A model generated the notes under the pieces. It did not search any database, had not been told where the DNA came from, and saw nothing but the letters and a program-made list of their open reading frames with translations. Positions 1 through 5,692 of a stretch of 8,675 nt of DNA are shown in pieces; position 1 is the first letter of the stretch, and every line of letters begins with the position of its first letter. The DNA comes from CAYIBZ01 sp964361795. Its GTDB lineage: Bacteria > Patescibacteriota > Minisyncoccia > UBA6257 > WO2-44-18. The DNA lies in assembly GCA_964361795.1 (NCBI GenBank), contig CAYIBZ010000024.1, positions 1 to 8,675 on the forward strand, given 5' to 3'. The position numbers were made by a program, and so were the translations under genes.

Positions 1-23
1 AAAAAAATCCGGGGACTTTTTGC

Positions 24-32
24 TGTGGATAA
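24..32 (-). promoter_or_regulatory. Isolated DnaA-box-like 9-mer
   Basis: The minus strand reads TTATCCACA, an exact match to the classical bacterial DnaA-box consensus. It lies in the non-coding stretch before the first gene. I saw no second exact copy in the window, and there is no dnaA, dnaN or AT-rich unwinding element here. It may be a chance match, a single regulatory DnaA site, or the edge of a cluster to the left of the window. Binding is inferred from consensus only. Confidence 0.3.
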
Positions 33-66
33 CTTCGGTTACATAAGCTGGCGGAAAGGGGAATAA

Positions 67-95
67 TTGACAAGACTTGGTATGTAACACAAAAT
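67..95 (+). promoter_or_regulatory. Sigma70-type promoter of the first gene
   Basis: A perfect -35 TTGACA (67-72) is followed after 17 nt by CAAAAT (90-95), a 4/6 match to the -10 consensus. Counting seven positions from the last -10 base puts transcription start at about 102, which is the A of the ATG. No Shine-Dalgarno sequence precedes that ATG, so a leaderless mRNA is predicted. The -35 and spacing are strong and the -10 is weak. Confidence 0.55.
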
Positions 96-101
96 CAATC
101 T

Positions 102-431
102 ATGACAGAGAAGTTTCCAATACGGCCTGAAGAGCCGCAAAAACCAACTTTTGAACAGTTGGTTTTGTTGGAAATGGAAAAATTACGTAAAGAACGCGAT
201 GAAACGTTGCATAGTAAGGATACCTCAAAAATGATGGGCGGTATGCATTTGCCGCCAATGTCCGAACAAGGTCTTAGAAAAATGGCTGAACGCAACGTTT
301 CGGCGATGCTCCGTGAGAAAAAACGCCAGGAAGCAATTAAACGGGAACAAAAATACATTCAAGCGGAGGGGCTTACGGAGGAAGAGTTGGAAAAAATAGC
401 GAAGGAGAGAATAGAAAAGAAGGGGAATTAA
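102..431 (+). CDS. Small charged helical protein of unknown function
   Basis: This encodes 109 residues, and I do not recognise a family. A proline-rich start (residues 7-15, including RPEEPQKP) is followed by an amphipathic Lys/Glu-rich segment (about 17-38), a short Gly/Met/Pro linker (MMGGMHLPPM, about 44-53), and a long Lys/Glu/Arg helix to the C-terminus (about 55-109). There is no signal peptide, membrane segment or cysteine motif, so it is probably a cytoplasmic helical or coiled-coil protein. The start is the first ATG after an in-frame stop at 30-32, and it coincides with the transcription start predicted from the upstream promoter. It converges on pyk with a 46-nt spacer in which I see no clear terminator. 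The well-placed promoter and absence of internal stops support a real gene. Its function is open. Confidence 0.7.
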   Translation: MTEKFPIRPEEPQKPTFEQLVLLEMEKLRKERDETLHSKDTSKMMGGMHLPPMSEQGLRKMAERNVSAMLREKKRQEAIKREQKYIQAEGLTEEELEKIAKERIEKKGN

Positions 432-477
432 CTCATCTACATAACGTTTGTGATCTAAAAATCAAATACTTGACGTA

Positions 478-1436
478 CTACAGAAGCGGATGAGCGTCCA
501 GTTTCCCCATATGTTTTTCGGCGGCAATCAGGATTTTTTCCATCCATTTAATGACTTCCAGCGGATATTTTCCGATAGCGGTTTCTTCGGAAAGCATCAC
601 GGCGTCGGAGCCATTCATAATCGCGTAAACGACATCGGTTACTTCCGCGCGCGTCGGCGTCGGGCTGTTGACCATGGAAATCATCATTTGAGTCGCGGTA
701 ATCACCGGCTTGCCGACGGCTTTGCATTTTTTGATAATCATTTTTTCCACAAAAGGAATTTCTTCAAGCGGAACTTCATTGCCCAGATCCCCTCGCCCGA
801 TCATGATGGCATTGGATACGTTAATAATTTCGTCAATATTGTCTACTCCCTTTTGGCGTTCAACTTTAGCTATGATTGGCTTCATTTTTCCTAAATCCGC
901 CATCGCCTCCTTTAGTCGCAAAACATCCTTGGCTTCGCCGACATAAGACATCACTACATAATCAACATCCTGCTCTAAGCCGAATTTCAAATCGCGGATG
1001 TCCTTTTCGGTAACAACTTCTTTAACGTTTTTCGCGATATGATGACCTTCTTTTTCCTGAACCCGCGGGCCAGAAAGATCCTGAATAATAGGAATTCTCC
1101 GGCCGGTTCTGGCCGCGGCATCGCGAACGGACTTAATATAAGCCGCGTGTTCGTCATAAGTTCCATGAGAAAAATTCAAACGGACAATATCCATTTGATG
1201 CTCGGCCATTTGGACAATCAAATCAGAATCTTTAGTGGCCGGGCCGATAGTAGCGACTATTTGNNNNNNNNNNNNNNNNNNNNNNNNNNNNNNNNNNNNN
1301 NNNNNNNNNNNNNNNNNNNNNNNNNNNNNNNNNNNNNNNNNNNNNNNNNNNNNNNNNNNNNNNTTTGGACAATCAAATCAGAATCTTTAGTGGCCGGGCC
1401 GATAGTAGCGACTATTTGTGATCGGCTATTTCCCAT
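478..1436 (-). CDS. pyk: Pyruvate kinase, minimal A-domain form (interrupted by assembly gap)
   Basis: Pyruvate kinase transfers phosphate from phosphoenolpyruvate to ADP, the last ATP-forming step of glycolysis. The reading frame runs into the N gap. Collapsing the 55-bp repeat around the gap gives an intact 267-residue protein starting at ATG 1436-1434 (MGNSRSQIVATIGPATK), with an in-frame TAG just upstream. Active-site motifs in this numbering: RLNFSHG (R34, N36, S38), QDLSGP (D68), AKVE (K139, E141), GRGDLG (D165), ITATQM (T197) and PTRAE (R211). Family members usually have about 470 residues. Here the roughly 100-residue B (lid) domain is replaced by about ten residues (QEKEGHHIAK, 75-84), and the protein stops after the barrel, so the C-terminal effector domain is also absent. 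It follows eno, overlapping its end by 25 nt in another frame. It should be PEP-dependent; lost allostery is an inference. Confidence 0.88.
1209..1263. repeat. 55-bp direct repeat, left copy, at gap edge
   Basis: These 55 bases ending at the last base before the N run are identical to the 55 bases that begin immediately after it (1364-1418). On the minus strand they encode pyruvate kinase residues Q7 through Q24. A perfect repeat abutting both sides of a gap, with a length equal to a common de Bruijn k-mer size, is typical of two contigs ending in the same k-mer. Confidence 0.9.
1264..1363. other. Assembly gap of 100 N, probably spurious
   Basis: The run contains exactly 100 N, a conventional placeholder for unknown gap length. 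The flanks overlap by a perfect 55 bp, and merging them restores one uninterrupted pyruvate kinase frame with a plausible start. No real sequence is therefore likely to be missing. Any reading frame drawn through the N run is an artefact. Confidence 0.93.
1364..1418. repeat. 55-bp direct repeat, right copy, at gap edge
   Basis: This is an exact duplicate of 1209-1263, starting at the first base after the N run. It also contains the enolase stop codon (1414-1412, minus strand). Because the repeat matches to the last base on both sides of the gap, it is best explained as a duplicated contig end and not a biological repeat. Confidence 0.9.
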
Positions 1437-2614
1437 AGTCTATTATATTTAGCGACTCTTTCTCCGCGGCGCGGAGCGCCAGTTTTCAAGCCGAAAGTTC
1501 CGAAAGCGTAAGCCAAGTCGGCGATAAAATCATCGTTGGTCTCGCCGCTCCGATGGCTGACAATGCATTCAATGCCATTTTCTCCGGCTAATTTCATCAC
1601 TGCTAAAGTTTCGCTTAAGGTTCCAATCTGGTTTGGCTTTATGATAATGGCGTTGACGCTGTTTTTGTCTATTGCCTGACGCAATCGTTTCGCGTTAGTA
1701 ACAGTTAAATCATCTCCTACTACGTATCCGTCTCTCATTACAGCGCGCAATTGGGTAAAACTTTCAAAATCATTTTCTTCAAACGGGTCCTCAATAGAAA
1801 AAATGTTAAACTCTTTGACTAAATTTTTAAAAAGCTCCATCAATTCGTCTTTTCCAAGTTTTTGGCCGTCAACTTCGTATAAACCTTTTGAATAAAATGA
1901 CGAGGAAGCGGTATCAAGCGCCAATCGGACTTTATTTTTGAGGCCTAAACTGCCAATAGTTTCGGCTAAAATTGCCAATGGTTCGCGAACGGTTTTAGCT
2001 TCCGGGACATAACCGCCTTCGTCGCCAATGTTAGCGGAAAACGGGCTGTATTCTTTAATCAGCCGATCTTTCAGCGCCCTTTGAATGTCGGCGCCCATTC
2101 TTAGAGCCATTTCCACGTCTTCAACCATCGGAACAACGAGATATTCTTGAAAAGCAATGAAACTGGAAGCGTGTTTTCCTCCATTGATAAGATTCATGTA
2201 AAGATACGGAACTCTATGAGAAGATTTTATTTTGGCCAGGGTTCTTAGATATTCATAAACTTCCATTTTTCCCGAGAAAGCGGCGGTTTTCGCGCAGGCG
2301 ATGCTGGCTCCCAGGATTGAGTTGGCGCCAAGGCGAGATTTATTATCGGAGCCGTCCAGTTTAATAAGCGTATTATCAATTTTATTTTGATCATTAACGT
2401 CTTGTCCTTTGAGCGCTTCGCGAATTTCCGTGTTTACTAACCTAACCGCGTCTTTGGCGTCTTTGGAAACGGCTTCGTAAGCCCCAGTACTCGCTCCAGC
2501 CGGCACGGAAAATGTACCGCAGTGATCGCCGGTCCAAACGCCAACTCTGATTGTGCGATTCCCCCGCGAATCTAAAATTTCTCTCGCTTCAACATTACTA
2601 ATTTTATGGGCCAT
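1412..2614 (-). CDS. eno: Enolase (phosphopyruvate hydratase)
   Basis: Enolase dehydrates 2-phosphoglycerate to phosphoenolpyruvate in the cytoplasm using two Mg ions. The chosen start gives 400 residues (MAHKISNVEAREILDSRGN), somewhat below the usual 415-430. Visible motifs are SVPAGASTGAYEA in the substrate loop (36-48), FQE (E157), GDEGG (catalytic E199), the metal ligands LALD (D234), IEDPFEEND (E275) and GDD (D301), KPNQIGT (catalytic base K326), SHRSGET (H354) and LKTGAP (K377). All expected catalytic residues are present. A start six codons upstream (ATG at 2632) is possible, but it would overlap the predicted promoter and the gpmI start, and the family begins near the MAHK position. 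The gene is divergent from gpmI with 18 nt between start codons, and its 3' end overlaps the restored start of pyk. Confidence 0.97.
   Translation of the reverse strand: MAHKISNVEAREILDSRGNRTIRVGVWTGDHCGTFSVPAGASTGAYEAVSKDAKDAVRLVNTEIREALKGQDVNDQNKIDNTLIKLDGSDNKSRLGANSILGASIACAKTAAFSGKMEVYEYLRTLAKIKSSHRVPYLYMNLINGGKHASSFIAFQEYLVVPMVEDVEMALRMGADIQRALKDRLIKEYSPFSANIGDEGGYVPEAKTVREPLAILAETIGSLGLKNKVRLALDTASSSFYSKGLYEVDGQKLGKDELMELFKNLVKEFNIFSIEDPFEENDFESFTQLRAVMRDGYVVGDDLTVTNAKRLRQAIDKNSVNAIIIKPNQIGTLSETLAVMKLAGENGIECIVSHRSGETNDDFIADLAYAFGTFGLKTGAPRRGERVAKYNRLWEIADHK
1442..1447 (-). promoter_or_regulatory. Predicted pyk -10 element inside the end of eno
   Basis: The minus strand reads TATAAT, a perfect -10, ending five nt before the restored pyk ATG (1436). 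Transcription would start at about 1436-1435, giving a leaderless pyk mRNA. The hexamer lies within the eno codons for the conserved AKYNRL segment near the enolase C-terminus. No good -35 is visible, so strength is uncertain, and readthrough from eno may also supply pyk. Confidence 0.45.
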
Positions 2615-2637
2615 ACGGTACAATTGTATCATATGGC
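2610..2637. promoter_or_regulatory. Palindromic divergent promoter shared by eno and gpmI
   Basis: The core TACAATTGTA (2619-2628) is a perfect 10-bp palindrome that presents TACAAT, a 5/6 match to the -10, on each strand. Outer arms GCCATA (2610-2615) and TATGGC (2632-2637) are also inverted copies and contain both start codons, each followed by an Ala codon. In both directions exactly eight nt separate the -10 from the ATG, so both mRNAs should have leaders of about two nt. On the eno side the hexamer is preceded by TGA, forming an extended -10. Each side has a weak TTACTA -35 candidate (plus 2595-2600, 18-nt spacer; minus 2651-2646, 17-nt spacer). Confidence 0.65.
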
Positions 2638-4186
2638 AGTTGTTTTAGTAATTCTGGATGGAGTGGGAATTTCTTATGAGGAACGGGGCAACGCGATCAT
2701 GGCCGCGAAAAAACCGAATCTTGATGAAATCAGCCGATATTATCCCGGCACGGCTTTGCAATCTTATGGAATGGCGGTGGGAGTGCCATGGGGAGAGGTG
2801 GGAAATTCGGAAGTTGGCCATTTGACCATCGGTTCGGGGCAAGCGGTATATCAAGATTTGCCCAGAATTAACGCTTCCGTTCAAGACGGTTCGTTTTTTA
2901 AAAATCCAGCGTGGCAAAAAGCGTTAGAGCACGCTCAAAAAAATAATTCAGCGGTTCACTTAATGGGATTAGTTTCTAATGGAGGGGTGCATTCGCACAT
3001 GAATCATTTGTTCGCGCTTTTGAAATTCTTTTCTGAAAAAAAGTTCGCCGGGCCGGTTTACATCCATGTTTTTACCGATGGACGAGACGCGCCGACGCAG
3101 TCCGCGCCAGTTTTTATAAAAACTCTTCAGGATCGCGTAAATCAATATAAAATCGGGAAAATTGCCTCAATCGCCGGAAGATATTACGCCATGGATCGGG
3201 ATAAACGTTGGGAGAGAATCCAGATGGCCATGGACGCCATTTTAGGGAAAGGCGAAAAAGCGAAAAGCGCTGAAGAAGCGATTCAAAATTCTTACGCGCA
3301 AAAAATTACTGATGAATTTATTAAACCAATTGCGATTTCCGGCAAACAAGGCGATCCGATAGGCGCGCTTGGAGAAAATGACGCGATGATACTTTTTAAT
3401 TTTCGCCCCGACCGCGCCCGCCAATTAACAGAAGCGCTTTTGCTTGTCAAAAAAGACTTTAAAAATCTGTTTCTTGCCTCTATGACGCAATACGACAAGG
3501 ATTTTAAAATTCCGATTGCTTTTCCGATTGAAATCATTGAAAATTCTCTGGCAAAATTAATTTCCCAAGCCGGAAAAAAACAGCTTCATATCGCGGAAAC
3601 GGAGAAATACGCGCACATTACTTATTTTCTCAATGGCGGAGTAGAAGAACCGTTTTCCGGCGAGGAACGAGCCTTAATCCCCTCTCCTAAAGTTGCCGGC
3701 TACGATCAAAAACCGGAAATGTCGGCTTATGAAGTCGCGGAAAAAACTGTTGAGGCGATTCAAAGCAAGAAATATGATTTTATCGCGCTGAATTTCGCCA
3801 ACGGCGACATGGTGGGACACACGGGCAATCTTCAAGCAACAATAAAAGCGGTTGAAATTTTGGACGAATGCTTGGGCAAAATAAAAAACGCGGTTCTGGA
3901 AACAAACGGCGCGATGATTATAACGGCCGACCATGGAAATTGCGAAGAAGTAATAAACTTAGAAACTGGAGAAATTGACACGAGCCATTCCACCAATCCG
4001 GTTCCGTTTTGGATTGTGGAAACAACGATAAAAAAAGATTTTGGCGAATTAAAAAAAACCGATGTGCCAACGACAGGCATTTTAGCCGATGTCGCGCCGA
4101 CTATTTTAGAACTTCTGAAAATTTCCCAGCCGAAAGAGATGGTTGGCAAGAGTTTGTTTGGGAAAATTGGAAGATTGGCGATTTAG
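2633..4186 (+). CDS. gpmI: 2,3-bisphosphoglycerate-independent phosphoglycerate mutase
   Basis: GpmI interconverts 3- and 2-phosphoglycerate through a phosphoserine intermediate on two Mn ions. It has 517 residues, close to the usual 510-515. It carries the alkaline-phosphatase-like fold with an inserted phosphotransferase domain. Visible motifs: LVILDG (metal ligand D9), GNSEVGHLTIG (catalytic S59), GGVHSH (H120), TDGRD (R151, D152), AGRYYAMDRDKRW (R183, R189), NFRPDR (R258, R261), ETEKYAHITYF (K325), NGDMVGHTG (D392, H396), TADHGN (D433, H434) and HSTNPVPF (H452). The set looks complete, so the enzyme should be active. The start at 2633 matches the family N-terminus and lies directly after the shared promoter. 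An ATG nine codons upstream (2606) would run through the promoter and into eno. With eno and pyk it forms a lower-glycolysis cluster. Confidence 0.97.
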   Translation: MAVVLVILDGVGISYEERGNAIMAAKKPNLDEISRYYPGTALQSYGMAVGVPWGEVGNSEVGHLTIGSGQAVYQDLPRINASVQDGSFFKNPAWQKALEHAQKNNSAVHLMGLVSNGGVHSHMNHLFALLKFFSEKKFAGPVYIHVFTDGRDAPTQSAPVFIKTLQDRVNQYKIGKIASIAGRYYAMDRDKRWERIQMAMDAILGKGEKAKSAEEAIQNSYAQKITDEFIKPIAISGKQGDPIGALGENDAMILFNFRPDRARQLTEALLLVKKDFKNLFLASMTQYDKDFKIPIAFPIEIIENSLAKLISQAGKKQLHIAETEKYAHITYFLNGGVEEPFSGEERALIPSPKVAGYDQKPEMSAYEVAEKTVEAIQSKKYDFIALNFANGDMVGHTGNLQATIKAVEILDECLGKIKNAVLETNGAMIITADHGNCEEVINLETGEIDTSHSTNPVPFWIVETTIKKDFGELKKTDVPTTGILADVAPTILELLKISQPKEMVGKSLFGKIGRLAI

Positions 4187-4354
4187 TTCCAATTAAAGTC
4201 TCAATCAATATTCTCACCATTTTCTTCTCCTCCAACACCCTCTCCTCCTCGCCACAAGATATCCGGTTGCTCAACATCAGCAGCTCGTTCATGGGCAATT
4301 CTCGGACTCGTCCTCTACCAGCTCGGACTCAAACATCGACTCGCCTAATTTCTG
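4187..4354. other. Convergent spacer with a polypyrimidine tract
   Basis: These 168 nt separate the converging ends of gpmI and the membrane-protein gene. About 4220-4252 is almost purely pyrimidine on the plus strand (purine on the minus), and a nonamer, CTCGGACTC, occurs twice around 4301-4330. The minus strand has GGAGG eight nt before an ATG at 4220, the only well-spaced Shine-Dalgarno-like site I found. The 39-codon frame it opens resembles no family I know and runs antisense into gpmI. I saw no clear hairpin with a U-tract. Base use here differs from the neighbours, being richer in G+C-ending codons in every frame. I do not call a gene here. Confidence 0.5.
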
Positions 4355-5674
4355 TCAAGAACCCTTCTCCATCTTCACGTCCATCGCCAAAACATTCGCT
4401 TTGGTAAATTCCACCGGCAGAGATTGGAATGGCTGATAGCCGTCGTGGACGGCGGTGATATAATATGATCCCGATTCAATCAAGAAATTAAATCGGCCCA
4501 GGTCGTCAGTGACATGAGTCGCTAAAAGCCAGGAACTGTCGGCGGAAAACAAGCGAATAACAGCGAGCGATAAGGGGACGTTGGACTCGCTCTCCAGCGC
4601 TCGGCCAAATGATCGAGTGTGCCGTTTTCTTAAAATAATTCTGAATAGCCAAAGCAAAAGATAGACGGCAAAAATAATAAAGTTTAATAAAGTTGTCACA
4701 ATAACAAACGCCAGCAAACTTAATAAAGTGCCGACAATAAGCAAAATGGCGCTAATGGCATTAAAAACTCTTCTCAAAGATTGTTTTAGCTTCGCGAATT
4801 TAAAAGCCGAAAGACCGATGTTGGATTGCAAGGAAACGATGGGAACATCTAAAGCGATGGTTTGGTTGGGATCGGAGATGGTTATCGGTTCGGTTTGTTT
4901 TTCATGGAAACCATGATAAGAGACCTTAATGTAATATTGGCCCGGCGCGACTAAAAATCCGAAGCGGCCTTCTCGGTCGGTCATTTGAGTTTCTTTTATT
5001 TTTTTAAATTCCGTATCCAGCAAACGAACGATCGCTCCGTAAATCGGCTTAGTGGTCACCGCGTTGTAAACTTTTCCCCAGGGCTTTCGTTTTTTTGACA
5101 GAAAAAGACCCAGGCCTATGTAGCTCAAAAAATTCGCCAGTTCCGAAGCCAGATAGCCGCTGGCTGAAAAGGCGTTAGCGGCTAAAGAACCAACCGTAAC
5201 CGCTCCCAAAACTATGGAAACCGGAACGGCAATGCCCTGCGCTATTTCCTCAAAATTGATTCCCACGCCATCCGCCACTAATACCGCGGTCCCGATAGTA
5301 ATCGTGAATGGGTCAACGTCGCCTTCAAAATTTTCCCCGTCAGACTGCCATTTGCCGGACAAACGGCCGGTCACCAAATAGGTGCCAAAGGGGCCGTCAA
5401 GAGTGAAATTGGCCACTCTGGATTCTTTGGCTTCAAAATCGCCCACATTAATTGATAATTCCCGGGCAATTTCGTTCCAAATAATATCTTCTTGAAGATT
5501 GATTGGGGTAAGATTGTACGGAATATAAAATTTCAAGACAACTTCTTTCAACGCTTCGTCTGGATTGTCAATTGTAACCGAAACAATTTTAGAATCGGCT
5601 AACGCCAGCGAGGCCGACAAAATTCCAAATAATAAACCGCAAACCGCGAATATCAGGAGCTTATTTTTCAACAT
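4355..5674 (-). CDS. Secreted/membrane protein with two carboxypeptidase-regulatory-like domains
   Basis: This 439-residue protein has a signal peptide (about 1-26: KNK, hydrophobic core, cleavage near ALADS), a predicted extracytoplasmic beta-rich region (27-140), and hydrophobic segments at about 144-170, 176-193 and 303-347 (long enough for two spans). Two similar domains follow the membrane segments. The first (about 199-265) contains WGKVYNAVTTKPI and GRFGFLVAPGQYYIKV. The second (about 355-423) contains SFGRALESESNVPL and GRFNFLIESGSYYITAV. Both look like the CarboxypepD_reg/transthyretin-like beta-sandwich, with the characteristic GRF-F-(x)-PG-Y-I pattern. Each is preceded by a basic patch (KKRK, RKRH), suggesting a cytoplasmic face if positive-inside holds, although topology is ambiguous. 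Similar multi-pass proteins are, to my knowledge, common in Parcubacteria. A structural envelope role is an inference. It lies 18 nt after the recombinase gene. Confidence 0.8.
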   Translation of the reverse strand: MLKNKLLIFAVCGLLFGILSASLALADSKIVSVTIDNPDEALKEVVLKFYIPYNLTPINLQEDIIWNEIARELSINVGDFEAKESRVANFTLDGPFGTYLVTGRLSGKWQSDGENFEGDVDPFTITIGTAVLVADGVGINFEEIAQGIAVPVSIVLGAVTVGSLAANAFSASGYLASELANFLSYIGLGLFLSKKRKPWGKVYNAVTTKPIYGAIVRLLDTEFKKIKETQMTDREGRFGFLVAPGQYYIKVSYHGFHEKQTEPITISDPNQTIALDVPIVSLQSNIGLSAFKFAKLKQSLRRVFNAISAILLIVGTLLSLLAFVIVTTLLNFIIFAVYLLLWLFRIILRKRHTRSFGRALESESNVPLSLAVIRLFSADSSWLLATHVTDDLGRFNFLIESGSYYITAVHDGYQPFQSLPVEFTKANVLAMDVKMEKGS

Positions 5675-5681
5675 CCTTTTA

Positions 5682-5687
5682 ATTATA
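5682..5687 (-). promoter_or_regulatory. Predicted -10 element of the membrane-protein gene
   Basis: The minus strand reads TATAAT, a 6/6 match, ending seven nt before the ATG at 5674, so transcription would start one nt upstream of the start codon. It sits inside the 18-nt gap after the recombinase stop codon. AAGG directly abuts the ATG with no spacer, so it is unlikely to work as a Shine-Dalgarno site. I see no convincing -35. Confidence 0.5.
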
Positions 5688-5692
5688 CACTA

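Noticed and set aside
1..21. Terminator-like A-run, GC core and T-run at the left edge
   Set aside because: The symmetry leaves only about three stem pairs around a two-base loop, which cannot form a hairpin.
432..477. Rho-independent terminator between the first gene and pyk
   Set aside because: Only short, AT-only pairing is visible with no stable GC stem or U-tract on either strand.
490..946. Two overlapping plus-strand frames opposite pyk
   Set aside because: They are antisense to conserved catalytic sequence, resemble no family, and have no promoter of the type seen for the other genes.
1209..1418. Biological direct repeat or tandem duplication around the gap
   Set aside because: The copies match exactly up to both gap edges, and collapsing them restores one gene, which fits a duplicated contig end better than real duplication.
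1039..1452. Plus-strand open frame across the N run, opposite pyk
   Set aside because: It is open only because N codons are treated as non-stop, and it is antisense to a well-supported pyruvate kinase with conserved motifs.
4101..4298. Small minus-strand gene in the convergent spacer (65 codons from TTG, 39 from ATG 4220 behind GGAGG)
   Set aside because: Over 80 nt run antisense into gpmI, no family is recognisable, and other genes here lack Shine-Dalgarno sites, so the GGAGG match in a purine tract is probably chance.
4184..4348. Stop-codon readthrough extending gpmI by about 53 residues
   Set aside because: GpmI already has full family length at its TAG, and the extension is low-complexity Ser/Pro sequence with no known domain.
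4289..4357. UGA recoding to Gly or Trp, joining frames after the membrane-protein TGA
   Set aside because: No conserved gene in the window has an in-frame UGA. A recoded genome would use UGA throughout eno, gpmI and infB.
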